DNA from: Botryosphaeria dothidea
Lineage: Eukaryota > Ascomycota > Dothideomycetes > Botryosphaeriales > Botryosphaeriaceae
DNA: 64,000 bases
Direction: 5' to 3'
Assembly (NCBI GenBank): GCA_011503125.2
Contig: WWBZ02000002.1
Span: 124,001 to 188,000, forward strand
Made by a program: the position numbers and the translations under genes. The notes under the pieces were generated by a model that was not told where the DNA came from, made no database searches, and saw nothing but the letters and a program-made list of their open reading frames with translations. Below are positions 12,154-22,344 of this stretch, in pieces. Position 1 is the stretch's first letter; each line of letters begins with the position of its first letter.

Positions 12154-12886
12154 ATTCACAACAACTTCACACATCCTGCCAAACCATCTGGTACATTTTT
12201 TTCATCCAAATAATATTCACTCAGTTCGGGTTTAATAGGTTTTCGTGTGCACTGGGCTGTGGTTTAAGTTGCGGTAGACTGGATCGAAAGGCTTGGGGTG
12301 CCAAAACACAGGTAGTTGCTGCTTTTGTGAACCAGAAAATTGACATATTCACGGGTGTACACGAGAGCGAGGACCCAATAATCTCTCATTCACTGAAACA
12401 TTGGTAAGGGCATTGGCTGATAACAAAAAGCAGTATAGAAGGTGTGCCATTCCCAGAAAGTTACCAACGGCGCAGCTGAACAGCCTCAGCCTTGCGTCAG
12501 AGTCGTCCACGTACCCGAAAAATGACGTCCAATAGCCAGCAATAGAAAACGTGTCATGTTTTAACTGGTAAGACGTAGTGTCTTTGTGTTTTCTGCTTTC
12601 CTCTTTCTTCGGAGCTGCCAGGCAGACAGGTCTCCGTTTTGCTAAGATGTCGTGGCTGTGGCTTGACGAGTGAATTGTGCCTGCATGCACTTCGCCTCAT
12701 CACGAGGTAGTGCGATCTGCCACTATACACAGCCTTGTACAACAAGATTTGCATCCAAGTTGCTAAGCCTCAATTGCAGTCAGCTATGACTGCTGCCTTC
12801 CGAGATGCATCCTCTACGAAACCCCTCCTTCTCGCTATTCCAGGACTTCTCGGATCTTTGAACCGCTGCAGCAGCCAGTTTACGCA
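12154..12886. other. Intergenic region upstream of the HET frame
   Basis: About 730 nt with only short overlapping open frames. No gene is supported. Confidence 0.4.
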
Positions 12887-14983
12887 ATGGCCGACTCACA
12901 CCTGGAATTCGACCCGACGGATCACACAAAAATGCTGAAACGAAGGAGATCAAGCCACGACCCAGGCAGCGATAGTGCCGGCAAGAAACGGGCCACGGAA
13001 AACAGCCTGGATGCCGCGGCAGACACTGCGCAGATCCGCGAAACTGCTGTTGATGAGGCGCAGAGATGCCTGCATTGTCATGAATCTGGAGTCTACGCAG
13101 GCCTTGTGGATGTCATAGAGGGGCGCAGAAAACATTTCGAAGTACGGTCCGGCTCGAGAAATCGGAATTGCTCCTGCCGTTTCTGCAAATCCGAACACAC
13201 GAACACGCCGTCAACCCAATTTGCGGCCGACAGGTCCTGTGCATCCTGCAACGTGCTCACATATGCTATGAGCCAAGTTGGAGAAATCGATGATATCTAT
13301 CTGCATCTCGATCCTGATGATGCAACCTGTCTCGACTCCACGAAAATCCTCCCGGTCTTCAGGGTCGGAAAACGAAAGACTACTATAAGGTTCAGCCGTC
13401 GCAACGCCCGGAAATCATTGGAATTTAACATCGGCAAACGTCGGGAAGCACAAGAACGCTTGAAGGGAGTCGTCGATCATTCATTTTTTCGAGACGGAAT
13501 CGAGGCATGCCAAAAGCACCATGGAAAATGCCGTGTCGGAAACCATCGCAAGATCGCGGGTTTACAGTTGATCGATTGCCAAAAGCGGGAAGTAGTCTGT
13601 GCACCACCAGACTGCAAATATGCCGCCCTGAGCTATGTCTGGGGCTCTTCCTCGACTCAAGTTGGCGACCTTCACAACCTTCCAAGGACTATTGAGGATG
13701 CTTTGGTCGTGGCTCAAAACTTAGGCTTCCAATACATCTGGATCGACCGATATTGCATTGATCAAGACAACAAAAGGGAAAAACACACTCAGATCCAGCA
13801 AATGGGTCTCATCTATGGTCAAGCCGAAGTGACCATAATTGCCGCAGCGGGAAGAAATCCTGAACACGGGCTTCCTGGGGTCACCACAGCTCGGGCCGAG
13901 AACACCTTGTTCGAATTCGAACAGCATAGACTACGCCCGCTTTGGCAGTCTTCAGAAAGTCTCGTTTCTCAATCTGCTTGGATGACTCGTGCATGGACGT
14001 ACCAAGAATTCATTCTGTCAAGACGCAGACTCTTTTTTACAGGCCAGCATGTCTTCCTTGAATGTTAGCAGAGAATGGTCGAGGAGTGGCCGGTCTCGGC
14101 TTGCAATCGCGCCTACAGTAAATCCTCTGTTGATCGCGAAACCTTGGGATGCTGCTTGCGAAATAAGTTCTCTTTCGCACCCCGTAGGCCGAATATGAAT
14201 CGATTCATTGATACCATTCAGCGCTACACGAAGAGAGAGCTTACATATCCCTCGGATATGCTGAACGGAATCATTGGTGTGCTGTCAACTTTTGAGAGCT
14301 GTTCACCTCCTGTACATCATCACCTTGGACTTCCAATCATAAATCGAATTTGGGGACAGGAGTGTGTTTCACTAACCCTTACCTGGAGTCTGAGAGAGTA
14401 TGAACGTCGAGCTGTTCGGAGACGCGAGTTCCCCTCATGGTCTTGGACAGGTTGGGAAGGAGAGCCACAACTTTCCTACAGCCTTGGAAAGGACTCGGGA
14501 CAAGTTGACATTTCTGTTGAGGCAGAGAATGGAGAAGTTATACCACTAAAGACATTCGTGGCAAGCAAAGTCTCTGTTGGCTTCCAAACATCTTCTCCGG
14601 TCCTCCGAATCGAGGGCTGGGCTGCCCCAGTCAAGTGCTCGTCCCGCTTCAAAGAAACTTTCGTCCTTTTTGATGAAGACAATCACCAAAAAGCACTTTT
14701 GAGACCGGCAAATAATGTGGAATCTACGTTGTGAGACCGTTTGCATTGTGGGAAATGCAAGATCCATGACATTTGGGCAATCTGGGCATGCTGGGATGAT
14801 CCCCTTCGATACGGTGAATTTTTGCTCATTGAACAAAACGGAACTTCAGCAGAGAGAGTCGGTACGCTCAATATGAGCTGGATTGGCTATTTTAGTAACT
14901 CTATCCCACCTTTTGAGGAGGCTCTCAAGTGCTTTCGCACTCTCATTCCACAGGCAGAAAAAAAGCAGTTCCGATTAGTATAA
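12887..14983 (+). pseudogene. HET-domain protein, broken by two in-frame stops
   Basis: One continuous frame of about 698 codons is interrupted by TAG at 14066-14068 and TGA at 14732-14734. Homology-like sequence continues in the same frame after each stop. The HET domain is clear: KYAALSYVWGSSS (about residue 245), then GFQYIWIDRYCIDQD, AAAGRNPEHGLPGV and RAWTYQEFILSRRRLFFTG. The first stop falls where HET proteins continue in frame. After it come FPSWSWTGWEG and later LRYGEFLLIEQNGTSAERVGTLNM, both typical of HET C-terminal regions. An N-terminal Cys cluster (CLHCHES, CSCRFC, CASC) may bind metal. HET proteins control heterokaryon incompatibility and related cell death. Without readthrough only 393 aa are made. 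No intron with usable GT/AG sites removes the first stop. The second lies at a GTGAGA that could act as a donor, but the sequence downstream still reads as coding. Confidence 0.72.
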
Positions 14984-15471
14984 GCCGGCAGATAGTTCAG
15001 AGGCTCTGAATCGATGTTTGATTGATCAAATAGTAGAGTAAATAGTACAAAACTAGTAGTTTTATTGTTGTCACGCCATTTCGCATAGAATACCTACTGA
15101 ACGGCTAAAGGGAATCATTAAGAATATGAGCTGTTACGAATAACAGTTGACTACTTCTTATTGCAGGCCGGCTATCTCGTTAGAGATTACTTACTAATAC
15201 TAACTTCCGAGAATCCCGTTCACGTTGGACGAAGCAGGGCGTTGTTTTTGCTAAGCCCGTAAGGTGGCCCTCCAGAGTAGTTCGGGTGCTTCCGGAGAAC
15301 GGCAGCTGCGCTCTAGCGCTCAGCAAGCATCAGGTCATGTTCAGTGGCAGCCTGATGTCTGACGCGGCACTGCCTTGTGAAACGGCAATGACCTGCGCTA
15401 TGCACAGACGCAATACAACAACCTTTCTTGACTAGGCTTCGTATAGACTACGAGGACTATTCTGACCAATC
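14984..15471. other. AT-rich intergenic region
   Basis: About 490 nt, clearly AT-rich at 15,010-15,200. No gene or repeat was recognised. Confidence 0.4.
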
Positions 15472-17052
15472 ATGTTTCGAGCAATGAGAGCGCTGAGCCA
15501 CGACACGCATCCGGCTGCTTGTCAATGCGCGCAGCTTGTTTTAAGCTATGCAAATAGCTGGCACGCTTCGAGGGCTGTGCCGAGACGATTCTTGGAGGTG
15601 GTGTATTTAATTGTTGCTGCCTACCCTGACATGCAATCAGTGGATATGCTGCACTTACCCGGCACCACTCAACAACAGCTCCATATACCCCCGGAAGTTT
15701 TTATGCCAAGCATGGAGAAAGGAAACAGCAACCAAACTGTCGAGCCACAGATGGATTCGAAATATGAAGAAGAACCGCCGCCGCCATATGTGCCCCCTGT
15801 GCAGCACAACAAATCTCTTCCGGATCTTCCGCAGGTGCCGTCTGACGACGAAGGACCATCGAACGACAGCGGTTTCTCCACACCCGTATACTACACGCGC
15901 GATCCGCGCAAACTCATCGGCTACGTGATTCCCTTCCCAAGGCCGCTCCTAGAGCTCCCCGTGGAAGACATGCCCAGCCGGTTCCTCATCTACACGCCTC
16001 CGCCACCTCCGCTCAAGAAACCAACAGAAGGCGAAAAGGAGGGCGTCGTGCACAAATTCCAGCGCAAATGGCAAGAAGAAGTGCGCGACGCCAAAGACGC
16101 CAGCGTCCAACGCACGCGCTGGCAAAACGTGAAGAGCAAGACCACGCGCGGCGTCGACTGGTGCATCAGCCAAACCACCTCGTCCAACGTCGACTTCCTC
16201 GTCCGCATCGACGCCAGCAGCAGCAGCAGCAGCAGCAGCGACAACAAGAAGAAAAAAGACAAAAAGAAGCAAGACCACCACCGCAGCGACAGCGCGCAGA
16301 CCAGCAACGCCAGCCTCCAAACCAGTGACGCCATCCCACAAGACCACGGCGCCGGCACCCCGCGCAGCGCCGACGCAGTGCCCGCTCCCGAACGACCCGC
16401 AGGACCGCCGGAGATCGTGCTGGCCTACCCGCCCACGCTTCCCGGCACGCCCGCGTCCATCCGCGCCGAGTTCGTGGACACGACGCTGCGCACCAAGTCC
16501 AGGACGCAGCGCGACGCCGTGCTCGCGACGGGCCTGCTGCCGTTCTCGGTCGCGGCCGACATCCTCATGACGCCGGTCCTGCCGTTCGTGCCGCTCATGC
16601 AGGTCAACGCCGCCTGGGCGTTCTTCGCGATCAGGGGCAGCCGCGCGGCGAGGAGGGCGACGAAGCAGCTGGAGCTGGGCGACGAGGATGCGGCGAAGAA
16701 GGGGGAGACGGACGATGGGAAGGGCGCGGACGGAAACGACGAGAGGGAGGAACGTGTAAAGTTTACGTTCCGGCCGGCGCCGGGGCTGGAGGCTTTGGAG
16801 AGGTATTTGGCGGCGAGGTGTCGCGAAAAGGACGACAAGCTGTTCCCGGAGGTGCAGGATCCGCCGACTGAGGGATATTTGCTGGAAGCGATTGGATGGT
16901 CACCGAGTCTGGTGGATGAAGAGGGAGCTTCGGAAGCGGAACTGGCTGCTGTGAAGGATGATGTGAGGCAAGTGATGGCCAAGGCAGCGAGGGAGTGGAG
17001 AAGCTGGTGCAACTCCTACGCGAAGAATCCGAAAAAGGCTGTGAAGAAGTAA
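15472..17052 (+). CDS. Conserved-looking fungal protein of unknown function
   Basis: A single open frame of 526 aa. I do not recognise the family. The N-terminal half is low complexity: Pro-rich (EEEPPPPYVPPVQ, TPPPPPLKKP), then a Ser run coded by repeated AGC and a Lys-rich stretch (DNKKKKDKKKQ). The C-terminal half looks folded. It contains RTQRDAVLATGLLPFSV, a hydrophobic segment (ADILMTPVLPFVPLMQVNAAWAFFAI) and FTFRPAPGLEALERYLAARC. The hydrophobic segment could be a membrane hairpin or a buried core. The start is uncertain: Met codons at 15631, 15646 and 15703 are also in frame, and the first 50 residues look unlike the rest. Coding-strand composition changes from C-rich to G-rich near 16,620. 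Confidence 0.7.
   Translation: MFRAMRALSHDTHPAACQCAQLVLSYANSWHASRAVPRRFLEVVYLIVAAYPDMQSVDMLHLPGTTQQQLHIPPEVFMPSMEKGNSNQTVEPQMDSKYEEEPPPPYVPPVQHNKSLPDLPQVPSDDEGPSNDSGFSTPVYYTRDPRKLIGYVIPFPRPLLELPVEDMPSRFLIYTPPPPPLKKPTEGEKEGVVHKFQRKWQEEVRDAKDASVQRTRWQNVKSKTTRGVDWCISQTTSSNVDFLVRIDASSSSSSSSDNKKKKDKKKQDHHRSDSAQTSNASLQTSDAIPQDHGAGTPRSADAVPAPERPAGPPEIVLAYPPTLPGTPASIRAEFVDTTLRTKSRTQRDAVLATGLLPFSVAADILMTPVLPFVPLMQVNAAWAFFAIRGSRAARRATKQLELGDEDAAKKGETDDGKGADGNDEREERVKFTFRPAPGLEALERYLAARCREKDDKLFPEVQDPPTEGYLLEAIGWSPSLVDEEGASEAELAAVKDDVRQVMAKAAREWRSWCNSYAKNPKKAVKK
16212..16240. repeat. AGC trinucleotide microsatellite (coding, poly-Ser)
   Basis: About nine tandem AGC units encode a Ser run in the unknown protein. 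Such runs are prone to length change. Confidence 0.8.
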
Positions 17053-17653
17053 AGCGAAGGAGGAGAGAAGGGAAATGGGATTTCTTGAAAAAGATTCTGT
17101 GGTCTAATATTTAATGAAGGAAATGTTGCATGCAGGTCAGTTTTGCAGATTTTGGTCAAAGTGTATACTGTTGAGCCACAACGGAAATAATTCCACACAC
17201 CTGAGACTGCCGGCAAAGAAATCAGACTAGCTTCGGAAGTGTGTGGAGGAATAATGATTCATGGAGGTTATATGCGAGGTTAGTGCCAAAAGAACATCAC
17301 TAGGGAAGTCGAAGCAGTGATGTAGACGCAGTTGTACATGCGCGGACGAACATTTGAACCGGGGCCGGGGCTGGCGTATTTAAGATGCTCGCATTCGGAT
17401 CAGATTGCACCGTATCCGCGTGGCTGGGGGCCGCGGAGTCCGGGTGAGTAAGTCATGACACAGTGGCGCAGCTGTACGCACAAATTGTTACGGCGTTAGC
17501 GCTTACTGGCGGCGTTAAGAAACGGTGATAGGAAGGCAACAACGGAGCTCAGGGACACCTATTTTTAACGGGAAAGCTATATTAATCAGGTTCGCAGCTG
17601 AGGCAGACACCGAAATCACTTCTAAACATCACCCCTTCTTCATTCAACCAACC
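17053..17653. other. Intergenic region upstream of the hydrolase
   Basis: About 600 nt containing the 3' UTR of the preceding gene and the hydrolase promoter. No other feature was seen. Confidence 0.4.
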
Positions 17654-19209
17654 ATGACAACCGACGTGACCATTGACAACTCCCGCAGCAGGGAACGCAA
17701 GCGTTCACCACAGTCAGCGCGCGTCAAAGACCAACGCAGTGAGAGCGCAGACGCTTCACCCAGTCGCGGGTTCAGCGCCATGTTCCCCCTGGGCCCCAAG
17801 GAGGGCTGGACTCAATGGGTAAGCGTTTTTAATATTTCATTTCTCCCTGCTTTCTAATTCCTGACTTCTCCCAGTGTTCAACTACTTCCCCTGCCGTATT
17901 GGAGGAGAGGGTCCTCTCCTTCATGCCGCACGTGCAAAACACCAAATCCAACAAATCGAGCAAGTCCAGCGCCACAAGCTCCCAATCCTCCCTAAACACC
18001 TCCATCGAATACCTTTCCGACGACTCCACCCCCGACCCCTACGGCCCCCGGAAATGGACCTCCCAGCTCGTCACCCTCTCCGGCAAGAACCGCGCCCTCA
18101 ACGAGTTCTCCGTCTCGCGGCCGGGCGAGCAGCAGCCAGCCCACAACCTGGTCATGCTGCACGGCTACGGCGCCGGCCTCGGCTTCTTCTACCGCAACTA
18201 CGAGCGCCTCTCGCGGCGGCCCGGCTGGCGGCTGTTCGCGCTCGACATGCTCGGCATGGGCAACAGCAGCCGCCCGCCCTTCCGCATCCGCGCGCGCGAC
18301 CACGCCGGCAAGATCGCCGAGGCCGAGGCCTGGTTCGTCGACGCGCTCGAGGAGTGGCGCGCGCAGCGCGGCATCGACCGCATGACGCTGCTCGGCCACA
18401 GCATGGGCGGCTACATGGTGTCCGCGTACGCGCTCAAGTACCCGGGCCGCATCGAGAAGCTGGTCCTCGTCAGCCCCGTCGGCATCCCCGAGGATCCGTG
18501 GGCCACGAAGGCGGAGATGCCCGATCAGGAAGCGGCTGGAGAGGCGTCGGCGGAGGCGTTTCTGAGGGAGCAGGACATCGCGCGGCTCGATGGCGGCGCG
18601 GCGGACATCAGGCCGCCGTCGCCGGCGGAGAGGCAGGAGGATCCGGACAAGCCGTTCTCGAAGCCGCCGTCGAAGCTGCTTTCTCGTCTGTGGGACGCGA
18701 ATATCAGCCCCTTTTCCATCATTCGCCTGTCCGGCCCGCTGGGGCCGCGGCTGACGTCTGGCTGGACTTCGCGGCGGTTTGCGCACTTGCCGTCGGAGGA
18801 GGCTGCGGCGCTGCATGACTACTCTTACTCGCTGTTTAGGCAGCGCGGCAGCGGCGAGTATGCGCTTGCGTATATTCTGGCGCCCGGTGCGTTTGCGAGA
18901 GAGCCGCTGATCCGGAGGATCCATAAAATTGGACGGCAGCAAGGGGAGAAAGGAGTGCCAATCGTGTTCATGTACGGAGACGAGGATTGGATGGATGTCA
19001 ATGGCGGGTATGCAGCAGAGAAAAAAATCAAGGAGCAGAATGAAAAGCTGCGAGCGGAAATGACTGAGGAAGAGAGGAGAAGAGATAATGGAGACGCAAA
19101 GGTGTTGGTGATTGAGAAGGCTGGGCACCACCTATACCTGGACAACTTCGAAAAGTTCAATGAGGTGATGGAAGAGGAATTGCAAGATGTGGAACATAGG
19201 CGATGCTGA
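17654..19209 (+). CDS. Alpha/beta hydrolase, Cld1/ABHD5 (CGI-58) family
   Basis: Two exons (17654-17818, 17875-19209) with a 56-nt intron encode 499 aa. The fold's signatures are in order: HGYGAGLGFFYRNY (oxyanion-hole region), LDMLGMGNSSRP, the nucleophile elbow LLGHSMGGYMVS (GxSxG), VFMYGDEDWMDVNGG (acid region) and GHHLYLDN (catalytic His in an HX4D motif). HX4D beside the hydrolase triad marks the ABHD4/5-Cld1 branch. Yeast Cld1 is the mitochondrial cardiolipin-specific deacylase; animal ABHD5 is a lipase co-activator. Since the nucleophile Ser is present, an active phospholipase or deacylase is likely. The N-terminus is Ser/Arg-rich and the region between the cap helices (about residues 255-300) is low complexity. 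Which lipid is cleaved is inference. Confidence 0.87.
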
Positions 19210-19791
19210 TTGGCGGACGATATATACCTTTTGAGACTTTAGCGGGGCTGGCGTTCAGGAGCAACTCAGCATATTCTTCTTGGTCTGTTTCTCAAATATC
19301 AGGACAAAGATTCATATTCGACAAGGATTCTACAGGACTCCAAATACTTTGATCCACCAGGTGATACTCATCATCATGAGCTCGCGCTACAGCCATAAAC
19401 TTGTTCTTCCGTCAGAGAGGAGATCCGGATAGCTCCTCGCTGCAAAAGGAAATCCGGGAACCGTTCATGATCCGTGCACGCAAGTAGATTTTAAAAGCGG
19501 CATAATAGAAGGGATTATCGCCCCCTTTACTGTGTCATAATCAGGCTGCTGCGGGCAACCACAAGAATCGAAGGCAACCGTGTGTCTCAACTCAACCCAA
19601 GTGCTACTTAAAAATCCGACGTGATCGCCTGTTGTTCTTGTCAAACTTCCAGGCGAGATGTCTTCCAAGGGCAGCATTGTGTGTGACATCATCATTTGGT
19701 GGGGCTGGTGTTCGGGAGTAGTAGGCCACGACATCCTTTATAGCTTTTCTCCATTACACTATTCCTTTAATACTACTTCCTGCTGCGCATT
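19210..19791. other. Convergent intergenic region (hydrolase / kelch pseudogene)
   Basis: About 580 nt between two 3' ends. No gene seen. Confidence 0.4.
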
Positions 19792-21902
19792 TCATCTTCT
19801 ACCACTTCTCCTCCTTTCTACTTGCTCTCCGGGTAGCTCTGCAATAATAGCGTCCCCATCCTTTTCATGACTCATTCTGTTGTGACCCCCTTGAAGTTCC
19901 CAAATCCGATGATTCTGATCTCGCGGCAACTCTGCAACCACTTCATTCGGCAGCTCTTGCGGCGAGTCGTGCATTGCCCAAGGATTGCTCTGTTGGGTAT
20001 GCATGTTCCTCTGCTTTCATCGTTTCCTTGCGCGGCAGTACAATGTCAGACCGCCACTAAGAATAAGTACAGCAACTATGGAGCCAACAGTTATTCCAGC
20101 AATGGCAGATGTGCTAGGATGGTGTGATTGCTTATCATCAGCATTTGTAGAAGTACTGGGGAAGGCACCACTGCTTGTTCTGGTACTGGCAGTGTTGGTA
20201 AAGTTTGTCGTGTCGAACACAGCTTTGAGCTGAGTGGAATTGAAGGATGGATTGCGGTTACTAGTTCAAAGGTCAGCTGTTTTATGTTTCCAATGGTATC
20301 GATGCCTAGACTAGACAAATATTGTCGCCAACTTGGCTAGACCTTACTTTTGAGCGTAGTACGTACGGACCAGATCGCTCTGGGTGTATTGATTGGCATT
20401 CGTGGTGTACTCATTCTTCCACTCTAGAGTGCTCAGGTCAAACACTGCGAGACCTTGTGTGTACTTGTCTTTATCCTTGAAGGGTCCTTCATATATTCTT
20501 GCACTTGAATCCGTTGATGCAGAGTTCAATCCACCAATGGTCAGAATCTGGCTTCCCCCAACAGCGTGACAAGTCAAAGCATGCCGCGTGCCAGTTGGCG
20601 AGTAGTCAACCTTTATCCAATGGAATGCGGGCAGTGTCAGTATGTAAATCTGATCGAACTGCACACTTTTGTTGCCCAGGTCCCCGCCCCAGCCCGCGTA
20701 GACGAATCTGATCCACATGTTCAACTTCTCTGAATCAATCGATGACGGGGCAGGAGGAGCTCACATCTCGTAAGTGCTGTTGTCTGACGCCAATCCCGCA
20801 GCACAGAACTCCTTTCTCCCCTGTGGCGTGTTCCCGGTTGTGTCCTGTCATACCACTTCTCCTCGCTCGGATCGAACACCGTCACGGTTGTCCAGTCCAG
20901 AAGATCCGTCTCTGGATTCTTGGTCACGCCGCCCAGCACGGCGAAAATCCCTTTAGGCCAGAAGTTGAGGACGTATATCATTTTGGCATACTGGACGTGG
21001 CCGTTGTGGAACCGCGGCCCTTCAACGGTTACGTTTGTGAGTTCCTGCGTCGCCATGTCGAAGCGCAACATGCCATCGATGAGATATCATGGCAAGCTTG
21101 TTGACAAGGAAGCTAGTGCCGTGAACATCGCCGAAGCTGCAGATTGGGACTGTTGCTGAGGTATCTTTCACGGCGTCCGGCGCTGTCTGCCAAGTAACGG
21201 ACCCGCCCAGTGCGTAGCCGACGCGGTTACCGTGCGCAATGGCGGCGGTGTAGGGCCGCGTGATGATGTCGAATACCGAGGCACTTGAATCCAATGCGGT
21301 ACCCCACGTCCCGCTCCCGAGACCGTCTGGCTCGAATATCCAGATGCCCATTTGCCATGGGTCAAGTTCGGAGGTATTGAATACGGAGGTGCGGCCGGCG
21401 AAACCGGTGTAGAGAAGGTTGGTGTCCTCGTCGTAACAAAGGCCGGGGTAGACGAGAGAAGGGACGGAGGTCGGCTTGGTGGTGGAATGCATGGCCAAAG
21501 TCGAATTGGTCCAGTTCTTGCTGAGATCGATGGATAGGAGAGTGTTTGCTTGGAGAGGAGAGGCTGTCAGTTGAATCAGAGACACTGCGCGTTTGACGAC
21601 GGGATACCTACAATATTCGAAATCAACTTCACCGTCATTGTAGGTGGAGTATTCTCCACCGTCGATGTATACGAGGTTGCTAACCACAACGGCTTCGGAT
21701 GACGGTTTAGTGACCGAGTCTAAGAAGGCAAAAGTCACTCAAGGATCCCCTTACATTCATGATACCCTCTCCTCAAAAAAGAGGATACGCCAGTAGCACC
21801 GTCAGCCTGACGTGATATGAGCTCATCAGCATTACAGAGGTGTTTTGCCAGAGACATGAAGAGAGTGACCGCTCGGAACGACCACCGTGTGGCGCGAGCC
21901 AT
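19792..21902 (-). pseudogene. Kelch-repeat membrane protein, decayed copy
   Basis: Paralogue of the divergent gene at 22345. Inferred exons are 21902-21755, 21719-21612, 21548-20765, 20707-20348 and 20260-19792. It has a signal-peptide-like start (MARATRWSFRAVTLFMSLAK), a first blade with LVYIDGGEYST, further blade motifs (LLSIDLSKNW, KGIFAVLGG, CHAVGGSQILTIGG), a Ser/Thr stalk and one TM segment (IAGITVGSIVAVLILSGG). Three lesions appear against the intact copy: a frame change near 21,072-21,087 before GMLRFDM; a one-base loss near 20,836-20,850 that moves TTGNTP out of frame; and TGA at 20017-20019 just after the TM segment, with a tail still resembling the paralogue's (SHEKDG, AEL). The first intron would be only 35 nt. 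Function of the family is unknown; a surface or wall-sensing role is a guess. Confidence 0.68.
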
Positions 21903-22344
21903 TGTCTTCGTTCGATTGCCGTAAAAGGAAATATCGTCGAATCAAGTTGAAAGACCGAGAGATGCCCGCACCACTTCTTCTTAACGCTGATAATGGGATG
22001 GAGGCCCAGAAGAAAAAAGGACGAGATTGGAAATCTCATTATGATTGACCAGCCGGCAAACGGCAGCCTCTTCCTTCCGCGGCGCTTAATGCGGCGCAGC
22101 AATCGTGAACCCGACAATCCTTTTCTGTATGCTTCGATAGCCAACGCCGAGAGTATGTTTCATGTGCCGCCTTCGCTAATGTTAGTCTCCAATTCACGGC
22201 CAAGGACATGGCGCTTAAGAGATGCTGTGCCGCACTCGCCTCACAGTTGCATTATGTTTGCCGCACCGACTCGCCACGAAAAGCGAGTCTTGTTGACTTT
22301 TCCAGACTACGCTGCAGATTCCGCCGCTTGCAAAATTGTTCGCC
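21903..22344. other. Divergent promoter region of the kelch pair
   Basis: About 440 nt between the two head-to-head paralogues. It presumably holds both promoters. No specific site was recognised. Confidence 0.45.
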
